This document shows positions 53,911 to 62,743 of a stretch of 64,000 bases of DNA, one piece after another; the stretch's first letter is position 1; each line of letters starts with the position of its first letter. Source of the DNA: Proruminimicrobium sp964487915 (lineage in GTDB: Bacteria > Elusimicrobiota > Endomicrobiia > Endomicrobiales > Endomicrobiaceae); assembly GCA_964487915.1 (NCBI GenBank), contig CAZASN010000002.1, forward strand, positions 398,228-462,227. Direction: 5' to 3'. The notes under the pieces were generated by a model that made no database searches, was not told the origin of the DNA, and was given only the letters and a program-made list of their open reading frames with translations. Position numbers and translations under genes: made by a program.

Positions 53911-55035
53911 ATGGCAGAAATATTTTTAAATTATGAATTTGCGTTCATCTTTTTATTTTTCTGCCTGTTTTTTTTTGTTCTTGCCGTAATTGTTAAAAAT
54001 AAAGCGGCAAAGTTGATTTCGCTGTTTTTGTTTCCCGTGTTTTTTGCGTTAGGAACCTCGGAATTTATTTTATCTTTTACTGTATTGCGCGGGCATTTCA
54101 ACTCTTATAATACCGATATTTTAGATAAAGGTATGTTTTTGAATAGAATCCGTAAAATAAACGAAACGTGTGTTTCCGACAGGCGCGGGAACAAACTGTT
54201 TGCGAAAAACAACAAATATGCCGGCGAGCTCTTAAACAATAAGGCATTCTCAAAAATATACAGCGCCTCTTATTCAGTATTTGATAACGGATTAAGATAT
54301 ACGCGCTGCAACGACAAATCCGATGAAATATATGTTTTTCTGGGATGTTCTTTTACATTCGGAGCCGGAGTCAATGATGATGAAACTTTGCCGTACTATT
54401 TTTCGGAACTGGCTGGATTCAAATACAATGTTATAAACTGCGGGCTTATAAGCAAAGGAACGAACACGGCTCTCAATATCGTGAAAAATGAAATCATATA
54501 TAAAAAGACGGATTCATCCGCGCATGTAAAAAGATTCGTTTATTCTCTTATAGAAGGACATGTCGACAGAAATTTCTGTTTAGACGACTTCAGAGCTAAT
54601 GACAACTGGTTGTGCGAGCGCAGAAAGTGGGAAAGAGTCAGCCAGCCTTTCGGCACGGTAAAACTTTTGTTTAGCTCAAGCTATATATTCAGAAAAATTT
54701 TTCTCCCTCTGATAGACAAGCGCAATAATAATTACTATACTCGGTATCTGATAGATTCACTTTACCGCATAAATGAGATTGTGGCTAAGAAATATAATTC
54801 ACGGCTTACTTTGATTGTGTGGCCGGACTGCGGCAGAAACGAGCAGTTGTTTAAATGGCTTAAAGAAGTAAAAAATATTGATGTTTTGTTTTTGCCCGAC
54901 TATATAAGTTCAATCAGAAGCGGATATGTTTTGGCGGACAGCCATCCTACTCCGAAAGCTAATAAAGAAATCGCCCAAATATTGTATAATCATATTGTAA
55001 TAAAACAAAAGCGGGATAAAAATGGATACAGATAA
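53911..55035 (+). CDS. Membrane-anchored SGNH-hydrolase-like protein between ruvA and ruvB
   Basis: 374 residues with two N-terminal hydrophobic segments (about 5-28 and 33-60) and an SGNH-type domain: FLGCSFTFGAGVNDDETLPYY (Ser147), LISKGTNTALN and the closing DSHPTPKANKEIAQIL. It is clearly related to the protein at 49618 in order and motifs (YSLI, SSYIFRKIFLPLID). No Shine-Dalgarno is visible. It lies 13 bp after ruvA and overlaps ruvB by 14 bp, so an envelope-type gene sits inside the recombination operon. Confidence 0.75.
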   Translation: MAEIFLNYEFAFIFLFFCLFFFVLAVIVKNKAAKLISLFLFPVFFALGTSEFILSFTVLRGHFNSYNTDILDKGMFLNRIRKINETCVSDRRGNKLFAKNNKYAGELLNNKAFSKIYSASYSVFDNGLRYTRCNDKSDEIYVFLGCSFTFGAGVNDDETLPYYFSELAGFKYNVINCGLISKGTNTALNIVKNEIIYKKTDSSAHVKRFVYSLIEGHVDRNFCLDDFRANDNWLCERRKWERVSQPFGTVKLLFSSSYIFRKIFLPLIDKRNNNYYTRYLIDSLYRINEIVAKKYNSRLTLIVWPDCGRNEQLFKWLKEVKNIDVLFLPDYISSIRSGYVLADSHPTPKANKEIAQILYNHIVIKQKRDKNGYR

Positions 55036-56047
55036 CAGAATTATAGACAATCAAGAAATCAATCAAGAAGAAAAACTTGAGAATACTCTGCGTCCTCAAT
55101 GTTTGGATGATTTTATAGGCCAGCAGAAACTTAAAGACAATTTAAAAGTTTTTATTGAGGCTTCGAAAAAAAGACACGAACCTCTTGACCACTGCCTTTT
55201 TTATGCGCCTCCGGGGCTCGGTAAAACTACTCTTGCTCATATTATCGCAAAGGAAACCGGCGGCAATTTAAGAACAACATCCGGACCTGTTTTGGAAAGA
55301 GTCGGAGATCTTGCCGCAATTCTTACAAATCTTTCGGAAGGCGACGTTTTTTTTATTGATGAAATTCACAGAATGAACCATTTAGTTGAAGAATCTCTTT
55401 ATCCCGTTATGGAAGATTTTGAACTTGATATTATTATCGGGCAGGGACCTTCTGCAAAAACAATAAAACTTCCTGTTCCGAAATTTACTTTGGTAGGAGC
55501 AACTACAAGGGCCGGAATGTTATCAAGTCCTTTAAGAGACAGATTCGGAATAATAGAGCATTTGAATTTTTATAACGAAGATGAACTTGTTAAAATAGTT
55601 AAAAGATCCGGCATTATAATGAAGGTTGAAATTGATGAAGACGGAGCTTTTGAAATAGCAAAGCGTTCACGGGGAACACCCAGAATAGTTAACAGACTTT
55701 TAAGAAGAGTCAGAGACTTTGCCGAAATTAAAACGGGCGGTAAGATAAATAAACAGATAGCTATGGAATCATTGGATTTGCTGGGAGTTGACGAAGCCGG
55801 ACTTGATAAAATGGACAGGCTTCTTCTTTCAACCATGATAGAAAAATTTGACGGCGGACCGGTAGGAATTGACACTATAGCAGTTTCAATATCCGAAGAC
55901 GCAGATACTATATCTGATGTTTATGAACCGTTTTTGATACAATCCGGGTTTATCGCAAGAACTCCCAGAGGAAGAATCGCAACGGAATCGGCCTATAAAC
56001 ATTTCGGTTTAAAGATGCCTACAAATAAACAAAAAGAACTGTTTTAA
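55022..56047 (+). CDS. ruvB: Holliday junction branch migration DNA helicase RuvB
   Basis: 341 residues. The AAA+ motor of RuvAB. Walker A APPGLGKTTLAH, Walker B VFFIDEIHRMN, sensor 1 LVGATTRAGML and the arginine-finger region SPLRDRFGI are intact, with the C-terminal winged helix ending in GRIATESAYKHFGL. It overlaps the SGNH gene upstream. ruvC is not in the window. Confidence 0.96.
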   Translation: MDTDNRIIDNQEINQEEKLENTLRPQCLDDFIGQQKLKDNLKVFIEASKKRHEPLDHCLFYAPPGLGKTTLAHIIAKETGGNLRTTSGPVLERVGDLAAILTNLSEGDVFFIDEIHRMNHLVEESLYPVMEDFELDIIIGQGPSAKTIKLPVPKFTLVGATTRAGMLSSPLRDRFGIIEHLNFYNEDELVKIVKRSGIIMKVEIDEDGAFEIAKRSRGTPRIVNRLLRRVRDFAEIKTGGKINKQIAMESLDLLGVDEAGLDKMDRLLLSTMIEKFDGGPVGIDTIAVSISEDADTISDVYEPFLIQSGFIARTPRGRIATESAYKHFGLKMPTNKQKELF

Positions 56048-56078
56048 TATATATATGTTTTAAAATTAACGGTGTAAA

Positions 56079-56612
56079 ATGGACAGAGTGCTGCTTCATA
56101 CATGTTGTGCCCCGTGTTCGGCTTCGGCAATTCCTTTATTGGCGGATAAGTATAAAATTACGACTTTATGGTTCAATCCTAATATTTTTCCTGAAAAAGA
56201 ATATCTGTTAAGAAAACAAACATGGCTTGCTTATTCAAAACTTTTAAATATTGAAACAAGAGAAATTGAAGCTGATTGGGTCGGGCATGAAGAAAAATAC
56301 GGTCAGTTATGGCTTAATAAAGCTATTGAATCCGACAAAGGCAGATGTTATTACTGCTATGAAAGCAGATTGGAAGAAACCGCCAGAATTGCCAAAAAAC
56401 TCTCAATAGATAATTTTTCAACGACACTTCTTTCAAGTCCCTATCAGAAACATGAAACTATAAAAAAAACGGCTGAATATTTGGCTGAAAAATATGAATT
56501 GAATTTTGTTTACATAGATCCCAGAAAGGATTTTTATACCGGAGTAAATTCCGTAAAAAAAATAGGATTATACAGCCAAAGATACTGCGGATGCAGGATA
56601 AGCATAAGATAA
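56079..56612 (+). CDS. queH: Epoxyqueuosine reductase QueH
   Basis: 177 residues. QueH reduces epoxyqueuosine to queuosine in tRNA, replacing QueG. The paired cysteine motifs HTCCAPCSA at the N-terminus and GRCYYCYESRLEETA in the middle, with YCGC near the C-terminus, match the family (iron-sulfur cluster and metal site). ADWVGHEEKYGQLW-type and FSTTLLSSPYQKHE segments are typical. It probably ends the aroF-to-queH run. Its stop is one base from the convergent gene's stop. Confidence 0.93.
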   Translation: MDRVLLHTCCAPCSASAIPLLADKYKITTLWFNPNIFPEKEYLLRKQTWLAYSKLLNIETREIEADWVGHEEKYGQLWLNKAIESDKGRCYYCYESRLEETARIAKKLSIDNFSTTLLSSPYQKHETIKKTAEYLAEKYELNFVYIDPRKDFYTGVNSVKKIGLYSQRYCGCRISIR

Positions 56613-56613
56613 T

Positions 56614-57684
56614 TTATTTTAAATTTAGTTTTAAAACTAAAGAAACTGTATTATCGGATAAAATTCTTTTCTCAATTAAAAAATCATTGTCCGCGAGTTC
56701 TTTTTTGATGTTTTTACCGTTAAGATGTTTCATTACAAAAAAACCGTTATAAATCAAATCGTCTTTTTTGGGGCCATTGTAAATTTTCGACAACGAAAAT
56801 ATCTGTCTTTTAAGAGAAATCATAAAGTTATTTTTTTTATTTATGTAGGATAATAAAATATATCCGTCTTTTTTTAAAATTTGTTTTATAAAACCGTAAA
56901 TTTCCTGTCTTTTTTGCTTATTTTCCGCCAAATTTAAAACTTTTGAGCAGATGACAATGTCATATTTTTTGTCTGATGCGGTAACGGATGATATTTTCAT
57001 GCATTCTATCTTAAAATTCTGCCTTATAAAGTGAAAGCTTTCTTCGCAATATCCGCCGTCAAAAGATATATCGCAGATTTCAGTTTCTTTATTAATAAAG
57101 TGCTTTAATAAATCTGTATTTATTTTTGCCGTATTTGTCCAATCACGAGTGTTTATAAGAATTGATTGGTGTATTATTTTGAGATCGTTTTTATAATCAG
57201 GCTGTTTTTCAGGCATAATAAAAATGTTAAAAATTTTTTTTGATTTTAACATTATCAACTTAAAATAATTATTAAAATTTGAAATAAAATATAAAAGAAT
57301 GCTTAATGTTTTTCCGGAGAATGAATCAAATGATATTGTTTTGCCGTCACCGGTAATTTTTGAAACGATTCCTATAAGACTGTCTCGGGTTACGTATGTT
57401 TTATCGCATATTGGATTTAAATCGCCTTTTGTTTTTAATGCGATGCCGTTTGTCGTTTTTAATATTTTTATTACTCTGTGAACGGTGGGAACGGATTTAT
57501 TGTTCAAATCGTTATGAAAAGTTACTAACGAATATTTTTTTATTTTGTTAATATCAACGTCATTGCAAATTATCCGGTCTCCTTTGCGTATCAACGGAGA
57601 CATGCTGTCGCTTATAACGGTAAATATTTTGTTGTTTGATTGTTCTATAAGCTTTTTTGCGATTTCAATATGTTTTTTATTCAT
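56614..57684 (-). CDS. Fusion of S26 signal-peptidase-like domain with methyltransferase-like domain
   Basis: 356 residues. The N-terminal part (about 1-120) is of the signal peptidase I/S24-S26 type: SDSMSPLIRKGDRII with nucleophile Ser27, SVPTVHRVIKI with His69 as in SipW/Sec11-type Ser-His enzymes, and LKTKGDLNPICD. A hydrophobic stretch (about 127-150) follows. The C-terminal part (about 170-350) resembles a class I methyltransferase but with a degraded glycine motif (ICDISFDGGYCEES) and a KYDIVICSKVLN strand. I cannot name a substrate. Confidence 0.65.
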   Translation of the reverse strand: MNKKHIEIAKKLIEQSNNKIFTVISDSMSPLIRKGDRIICNDVDINKIKKYSLVTFHNDLNNKSVPTVHRVIKILKTTNGIALKTKGDLNPICDKTYVTRDSLIGIVSKITGDGKTISFDSFSGKTLSILLYFISNFNNYFKLIMLKSKKIFNIFIMPEKQPDYKNDLKIIHQSILINTRDWTNTAKINTDLLKHFINKETEICDISFDGGYCEESFHFIRQNFKIECMKISSVTASDKKYDIVICSKVLNLAENKQKRQEIYGFIKQILKKDGYILLSYINKKNNFMISLKRQIFSLSKIYNGPKKDDLIYNGFFVMKHLNGKNIKKELADNDFLIEKRILSDNTVSLVLKLNLK

Positions 57685-57690
57685 TTGCCT

Positions 57691-57909
57691 TTATTTTATG
57701 AAATTTGAAGAGTCGGCGTCATCCGATACGGGCATAATAAAATATGCGATTATATAAAGTAAAACCATAGGAAAGAAACCCGTTATTAAAACAATGAAGA
57801 TAAAAATCAATCTCAGCAATGTTCTGTCAATATTAAAATAATCTGCAAGACCGGCTATTATTCCGGCGACTATTTTTTCTTTTGGAATACGAACTAATTT
57901 TTTACCCAT
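57691..57909 (-). CDS. pspC: PspC-domain small membrane protein
   Basis: 72 residues with one PspC domain: LVRIPKEKIVAGIIAGLADYF, DRTLLRLIFIF and a transmembrane tail ending YFIMPV. PspC-type proteins respond to envelope stress. A GGAGG site precedes the ATG. It lies 6 bp before the signal-peptidase-like gene and may be cotranscribed with it. Confidence 0.85.
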   Translation of the reverse strand: MGKKLVRIPKEKIVAGIIAGLADYFNIDRTLLRLIFIFIVLITGFFPMVLLYIIAYFIMPVSDDADSSNFIK

Positions 57910-57961
57910 AATTCCTCCGAATTTATAGTGTTTTTAAATTATATCATTTTGGCTGCCGTAA

Positions 57962-57998
57962 AAAAAACAACAAGCGGAAAAAACGCTTGTTGTTTTTT
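57962..57998 (-). terminator. Rho-independent terminator of aspC
   Basis: A 15-bp stem, AAAAAACAACAAGCG (57962-57976) with CGCTTGTTGTTTTTT (57984-57998), and a 7-base loop. Read on the minus strand it follows the aspC stop and ends in a T run. Confidence 0.85.
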
Positions 57999-58016
57999 AT
58001 TACAGTAAAGAAAAAA

Positions 58017-59201
58017 TTATTTCAGCGAATTTTCCAAGGCGTCAATTCCTTTTTGAATTTTTTCCATTGATGTTGCATAAGAAAGTCTGATATAGCCGGG
58101 AGCTCCGAATGCAGAGCCCGGAACAACCGCTATTTTGGCCTGTTCAAGAAGATATGCCGCAAGCTCGCTGTCCGTATTTATTGTTTTGCCTTTATATTGT
58201 TTTCCCAAAAGTTTTGAGATATTCGGAAATACATAAAAAGCGCCTTCCGGAGACAGACAATTAACGCCGTCTATATTATTTAAACGTTCAACTATGTAGT
58301 TTTTTCTTTTTTCAAATTCAACTCTCATCATTTCAAGAGCTTCTTTAGGTCCGTTTAATGCTTCAGTCGCGGCTTTCAAAGATATTGATGTAGGATTGGA
58401 TGTTGACTGGCTTTGGATATTTGTCATTGCCGCTATAATTTCTTTAGGGCCTGCAGTATAACCGATTCTCCACCCTGTCATTGCAAATGCTTTTGAAACT
58501 CCGTTTACTACGAGAGTTCTTGCTTTTACTTCAGGGCTGACTTGTGCAATTGATGCAAATTTAAAATCTCCATAAATAAGTTTTTCATAAATTTCATCCG
58601 ATATAATAAGCAAATTATGTTTTATGCAAATTTCTGAAATTTCTTTAAGTTCTTCAAAAGTATAAGTAACTCCTGTCGGATTTGAAGGAGAATTTATTAT
58701 GATTGCTTTTGTTTTTGATGTTATAACTCCTTCAATTGCTTTTGGAGTTATCTTAAAATGATTTTTATCATCGGTGTATACTATTATCGGAATTGCACCC
58801 GCAAGCAGCGCCATATCGGGATAAGATACCCAATAGGGAGCGGGAATAATGACTTCATCTTCATCGTCAAAAACAGCTTGGAATATATTATACAGAGAAT
58901 GTTTTGCTCCGCATGATACGATTATCTCATTTTGAGCATAATCAAGATTGTTTTCTGTTTTTAATTTGTTGATTATGGCATTCTTTAAATCTGCGGTTCC
59001 TGCGACAGGACAATATTTTGTAAACCCGCCGTTTATTGCTTTGATTGCCGAGTCTTTAATATTTTGCGGCGTATCAAAATCAGGTTCACCCGTTCCGAAA
59101 CTGATTACGTTGATTCCCTGAGCCTGCAATTCTTTTGCTTTTGCGTCGATCGCTAATGTGGGGGACGGCTTGATGCTCTGTACTCTTTTTGATAAAAACA
59201 T
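58017..59201 (-). CDS. aspC: Aspartate aminotransferase (class I, PLP)
   Basis: 394 residues from ATG 59201 with GAGG upstream; the open frame to 59249 is unlikely. Fold-type I PLP enzyme of the I-gamma aspartate aminotransferase group: VISFGTGEPDFDTPQNI, PAPYWVSYPDM, NSPSNPTGV, ISDEIYEKLIYG, SKAFAMTGWRIGY with the Schiff-base lysine, and substrate-arginine YIRLSYA near the end. It interconverts aspartate/oxaloacetate with glutamate and may also handle prephenate or aromatic acids. Confidence 0.93.
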   Translation of the reverse strand: MFLSKRVQSIKPSPTLAIDAKAKELQAQGINVISFGTGEPDFDTPQNIKDSAIKAINGGFTKYCPVAGTADLKNAIINKLKTENNLDYAQNEIIVSCGAKHSLYNIFQAVFDDEDEVIIPAPYWVSYPDMALLAGAIPIIVYTDDKNHFKITPKAIEGVITSKTKAIIINSPSNPTGVTYTFEELKEISEICIKHNLLIISDEIYEKLIYGDFKFASIAQVSPEVKARTLVVNGVSKAFAMTGWRIGYTAGPKEIIAAMTNIQSQSTSNPTSISLKAATEALNGPKEALEMMRVEFEKRKNYIVERLNNIDGVNCLSPEGAFYVFPNISKLLGKQYKGKTINTDSELAAYLLEQAKIAVVPGSAFGAPGYIRLSYATSMEKIQKGIDALENSLK

Positions 59202-59242
59202 GGTGTATTCCTCACACAAAAACCGGCACTTACGTACCTTTC

Positions 59243-59271
59243 TTGACATCTAAAAAAAATTTTGATATATT
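59243..59271 (+). promoter_or_regulatory. Promoter of rplU-rpmA-obgE
   Basis: Consensus TTGACA (59243-59248), 17-bp spacer, TATATT (59266-59271). The predicted start near 59278 leaves a short leader with AAAGGAG before the rplU ATG. Confidence 0.75.
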
Positions 59272-59296
59272 ATACCGATTATAAAGGAGTAAGTCA

Positions 59297-59611
59297 ATGT
59301 ATGCAATAATTATGACAGGCGGAAAGCAGTACAGAGTTGAGAAGGGAATGAACGTGGTAGTTGAAAAATTGGAGAATGCCGAAAAAGGACAGGAAGTTGT
59401 TCTTGATCAGGTTCTCATGATTGCTGATGGTGATAAAGCAACAATAGGAAGACCTACTGTTAACGGAGCAAACGTTAAAGCAAAAATAGTAGCTCAAAAA
59501 AGACTTCCGAAAGTTCTTGTATTTAAAAAAAGACCTAAAAAAGGTTATAAAAAAATGCAGGGACACAGACAGTATGTTACCGAAATAGAAATTACCGACA
59601 TTAAAGCTTAA
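59297..59611 (+). CDS. rplU: 50S ribosomal protein L21
   Basis: 104 residues, the usual length. MYAIIMTGGKQYRVEKG, VLMIADGD and the C-terminal block FKKRPKKGYKKMQGHRQYVT are diagnostic. L21 binds 23S rRNA domain and L20. First gene of rplU-rpmA-obgE, with AAAGGAG upstream. Confidence 0.97.
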   Translation: MYAIIMTGGKQYRVEKGMNVVVEKLENAEKGQEVVLDQVLMIADGDKATIGRPTVNGANVKAKIVAQKRLPKVLVFKKRPKKGYKKMQGHRQYVTEIEITDIKA

Positions 59612-59636
59612 GAAGTTCAGTTTAGGAGATTAAGAC

Positions 59637-59891
59637 ATGGCACACGTAAAAGGACAAGGATCCAGCAGTAACGGCAGAGATTCGCATGGTAAAAGATTAG
59701 GAGTAAAAATATACGGAGACCAGTTGGCTCCGGCAGGCGCAATCATTGTACGTCAGAGAGGAACAAAGTATCATCCCGGCGAAAATGTAGGTATGGGAAA
59801 AGATCACACAATATTTGCAAAGATTACGGGAACTGTTAAGTTTATCAGAAGAGCAGACGACAGATGTTTCGTAAATGTTGTTCCTAATTAA
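59637..59891 (+). CDS. rpmA: 50S ribosomal protein L27
   Basis: 84 residues. It begins MAHVKGQGSSSNGRDSHGKR and contains PAGAIIVRQRGTKYHPGENV. The N-terminus starts directly as the mature-type MAH form, without the cleaved extension found in Firmicutes, and reaches the peptidyl-transferase centre. It follows rplU by 25 bp. Confidence 0.97.
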   Translation: MAHVKGQGSSSNGRDSHGKRLGVKIYGDQLAPAGAIIVRQRGTKYHPGENVGMGKDHTIFAKITGTVKFIRRADDRCFVNVVPN

Positions 59892-59909
59892 TTTGCAGCA
59901 AAATAAAAC

Positions 59910-61163
59910 ATGTTTATAGACAAAGCAAAAATTTTTATTACAGCCGGTCGCGGTGGCGACGGCTGTATTTCATTTAGAAGAGAAAAATATGTTCCTTTCG
60001 GCGGGCCTAACGGAGGCAACGGCGGCAAGGGCGGCGATATTTATATAGAAACCGATAACAAAAAAATTACTCTTTTGGATTTGTCATATAAACCTAAATT
60101 TCATGCCGAAGACGGTTACAGAGGCGAAAACAGCGATAAATTCGGCCGTTATGGAGAAGATTTAGTAATAAAAGTTCCAATCGGAACCGTTGTTTATAAA
60201 AACGGAGAACTTTTTGCCGATTTAAAAGAAATAGGTAAAAAAATTCTTATTGCAAAAGGCGGAAGAGGCGGAAGAGGTAATGCTTCTTTTAAAACGCAAA
60301 ACAATACTGTACCCAGAATAGCCGAAAAAGGCGAACCCGGAGAAACGGCCGAAATAGATTTGGAATTGCGCTTAATTGCGGATGTCGGGCTTGTCGGTTT
60401 CCCGAATGCGGGCAAATCAACTTTTCTGTCTGTTGTCAGTTCCGCCAGACCTAAAATTGCCGATTATCCGTTTACAACGCTTGAGCCTAACCTAGGCGTT
60501 GTACACATAGATGATAAACAATTTGTAATAGCGGATATTCCGGGTATTATTGAAGGAGCTCATAAAGGCAAGGGGTTAGGCCTTGAATTTTTACGCCATA
60601 TAAAAAGAACAAAAGTTTTAATATATTTGATAGACGTCAGCGGTTTTGACGGAACAGACCCTTGCAAAACGTATAAAGTTCTATCAAATGAATTAAAGAA
60701 ATATTCGAAGTATATGTCAAAAAAACATATGGTAATAGCTTTAAATAAAACGGATATTGATTCATCAAAGGAAAATATCAAAAAATTTAAGAAAAAAATT
60801 AAAGGAATAAAAATATATCCGATATCAAATATGACAAAAGAAGGCATAAGTGATTTATTGTTTGATGTTTATAAATTAATCAATAAACCTATAGAGGAAG
60901 AAGAAATTGAAAGCATACCTGTCAAAAAATATATATATGAACCTGAATTTAAAGTTGATTTGGACGAAGACGGAATTTTTGTGGTAAGCGGTAAAAAAGT
61001 TGAAACGCTTGCAGAAATGACAAAATTCAATGAAGATGAAGCGCTCAGACGATTTCAAAATATACTGAAAAAAATGGGAGTGGAGCTTGCTCTTGAACAA
61101 AAAGGCTGTAAGGTTGGCGATACGGTAAGAATAGGTGTGTTTGAATTTGAGTTTCAAAAATAA
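59910..61163 (+). CDS. obgE: Obg-family GTPase
   Basis: 417 residues. The glycine-rich Obg domain (1-158) has GGDGCISFRREKYVPFGGPNG. The G domain has GFPNAGKST (G1), the DIPGIIEG switch (G3), NKTD (G4) and YPISNMTKEG (G5 region). A C-terminal OCT domain (about 345-417) is present, ending in GDTVRIGVFEFEF. Obg works in large-subunit assembly and stringent control, matching its place after L21 and L27. Confidence 0.96.
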   Translation: MFIDKAKIFITAGRGGDGCISFRREKYVPFGGPNGGNGGKGGDIYIETDNKKITLLDLSYKPKFHAEDGYRGENSDKFGRYGEDLVIKVPIGTVVYKNGELFADLKEIGKKILIAKGGRGGRGNASFKTQNNTVPRIAEKGEPGETAEIDLELRLIADVGLVGFPNAGKSTFLSVVSSARPKIADYPFTTLEPNLGVVHIDDKQFVIADIPGIIEGAHKGKGLGLEFLRHIKRTKVLIYLIDVSGFDGTDPCKTYKVLSNELKKYSKYMSKKHMVIALNKTDIDSSKENIKKFKKKIKGIKIYPISNMTKEGISDLLFDVYKLINKPIEEEEIESIPVKKYIYEPEFKVDLDEDGIFVVSGKKVETLAEMTKFNEDEALRRFQNILKKMGVELALEQKGCKVGDTVRIGVFEFEFQK

Positions 61164-61183
61164 CGCAAATAAAATATATGCAG

Positions 61184-61217
61184 AAAATACGGCATCTTCA
61201 AATAGATGCCGTATTTT
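61184..61217. terminator. Bidirectional terminator between obgE and MBL-fold gene
   Basis: A perfect 14-bp stem, AAAATACGGCATCT (61184-61197) with AGATGCCGTATTTT (61204-61217), and a 6-base loop. A and T runs on opposite sides serve both convergent units. Confidence 0.9.
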
Positions 61218-62063
61218 TTATTTTACAATTGTAATAGGCGTAAATTTATATCCGTCGTTTGTTTTTGAAACCGTTCCTATGGCCGGATATATCAAATGAG
61301 CTCCGGCGACTACGGTTTTATCTTTTGAAACTTGTTCAAGAATATCTTTGCGAATAGCGACTGTCTCTTTAGGATTATTATCATAATGAGTGTAAATATC
61401 CGGTTTTGAAAATTGAACCGGAGCATGCAAAATGTCGCCCCAAAATAAAACTGATTTTCCCTTTGTCGTAATTTTATACATTGTTTGCCCTGAAGTGTGT
61501 CCGTATACGGGTATCGGTTTTATTTCTTTTATGATTTCTTCATTAGTATCAAATACTTTAATTTTATCTTGTTGGTAGATTTCAAAAATTTTGTTATTTG
61601 AATTGCAGTCTGCTTCTCTTTTGGATATAAATATAGTCGCATTTGGCAATACTGGAGTTTTTTGTTTATTTATCAATCCGCCTATATGGTCAGGATGCAT
61701 ATGCGTAATGCAGACAAAATTTATGTCTTCCGGATTTATTTGTATTTCATTAAGACGTTTTAACAAAACGTCGGAATCTGATCCGGTATCAAATAATATT
61801 TTAAAATCCGGAGTTATTGCCAAAAAAAATGTTACGGTTGATTTTGTGGAATTTGGTTTTGCCAAATAAGACGCCAAAACTTTCGCCGATCCGGGATACA
61901 GAAACAAATCTTTCGGATGTTCAAACGTTGATTCAATCAGGGAAAAAACTGTTATGTCTCCTATAATATTTTTTGCAAAATCAGAATTTTGTTTTGTTTC
62001 CGAAAAGACGGGCGCCGCACAAAACATAAAAGTAAAAATAAAACTCAGGAATAATCTTATCAT
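61218..62063 (-). CDS. Secreted metallo-beta-lactamase-fold hydrolase
   Basis: 281 residues with a signal peptide (1-21, CAAPVFS|ET). The MBL metal-binding motif is ITHMHPDHIGG (HxHxDH), with YGHTSGQTMY supplying the next histidine, FWGDILH the bridging aspartate and VVAGAHLIYPAIG a later histidine. It resembles secreted quorum-quenching or arylsulfatase-like MBL hydrolases; the substrate is unknown. It is monocistronic and ends at the shared terminator. Confidence 0.85.
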   Translation of the reverse strand: MIRLFLSFIFTFMFCAAPVFSETKQNSDFAKNIIGDITVFSLIESTFEHPKDLFLYPGSAKVLASYLAKPNSTKSTVTFFLAITPDFKILFDTGSDSDVLLKRLNEIQINPEDINFVCITHMHPDHIGGLINKQKTPVLPNATIFISKREADCNSNNKIFEIYQQDKIKVFDTNEEIIKEIKPIPVYGHTSGQTMYKITTKGKSVLFWGDILHAPVQFSKPDIYTHYDNNPKETVAIRKDILEQVSKDKTVVAGAHLIYPAIGTVSKTNDGYKFTPITIVK

Positions 62064-62159
62064 AAAACCTCCGATTATATTTAAAACAGTATTTTATTTT
62101 CTTTTTCGGCAAAAATCAATTCCCTTTAATGCCGAGTATATTTATTAGAATAATTTTTG

Positions 62160-62165
62160 TATAAT
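62160..62165 (+). promoter_or_regulatory. -10 element close to the lipoprotein start codon
   Basis: TATAAT at 62160-62165, nine bases before the ATG at 62175, preceded by TTTTTG. No good -35 is visible. It implies a leader of at most about three bases. Confidence 0.45.
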
Positions 62166-62174
62166 CATTAACTG

Positions 62175-62576
62175 ATGAAAAAAATAATTTTTGCCTTATG
62201 TCTTTTGTCGACGGTAACATCATGTGCGGTTTTTGATTATCCGAAAAGATTTGCCGGGTATTCAATCGCAAACTTTGAAAATGAGAAAGACGGGAGATTT
62301 TCTTTCAGGGCCAATATCCCATCTGAAAAAGCATATAATAAATGCAAATTATTTTTATTTGAAAAAAAACTTAACGTAAATTTTGAAAGTAAAAAGAAAA
62401 AATATATCGTTGCGAGTAAATTTACGGTGCTGTTTGAATATTGCCTTGATTCTACCGAAGTTGCTTTTTTTGTGCACCGCGAGAATGATGAAACTTCGAC
62501 GATAGAAGTGATTTCAAACAACAGCATGCTTGCAAAATTTGTTTTTGCCGAAATGCAAAAATATTTTGGTTTGTAA
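62175..62576 (+). CDS. Small putative lipoprotein, unknown function
   Basis: 133 residues. A lipoprotein-type signal (1-17) ends in LSTVTSC-A, a lipobox-like site with Cys17. The mature part is basic, about 115 residues, with strand-rich segments (YIVASKFTVLFEYC, VAFFVHREND) and ends in YFGL. I do not recognise the family. There is no Shine-Dalgarno. It lies just upstream of the rRNA promoters. Confidence 0.65.
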   Translation: MKKIIFALCLLSTVTSCAVFDYPKRFAGYSIANFENEKDGRFSFRANIPSEKAYNKCKLFLFEKKLNVNFESKKKKYIVASKFTVLFEYCLDSTEVAFFVHRENDETSTIEVISNNSMLAKFVFAEMQKYFGL

Positions 62577-62584
62577 AAAAATGC

Positions 62585-62613
62585 TTGACAAAAAAATAAA
62601 GTTATGTTAATAT
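62585..62613 (+). promoter_or_regulatory. rRNA operon promoter P1
   Basis: TTGACA (62585-62590), exact 17-bp spacer, TAATAT (62608-62613). The first of three evenly built promoters upstream of 16S rRNA. Confidence 0.8.
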
Positions 62614-62655
62614 AACCGAGCTTTAGAAAATAATTTAAAAAAATTAAAATAAAGC

Positions 62656-62684
62656 TTGACAAAATTTTTAAAGTGTTGTAAAAT
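62656..62684 (+). promoter_or_regulatory. rRNA operon promoter P2
   Basis: TTGACA (62656-62661), exact 17-bp spacer, TAAAAT (62679-62684), 71 bp downstream of P1 and preceded by an A/T-rich tract that could act as an UP element. Confidence 0.8.
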
Positions 62685-62743
62685 AAATTCACTTTAAAAA
62701 ATAAACAGAGTTCTTTCAGAAGTTTACGACGAAAAAAAAGTAG

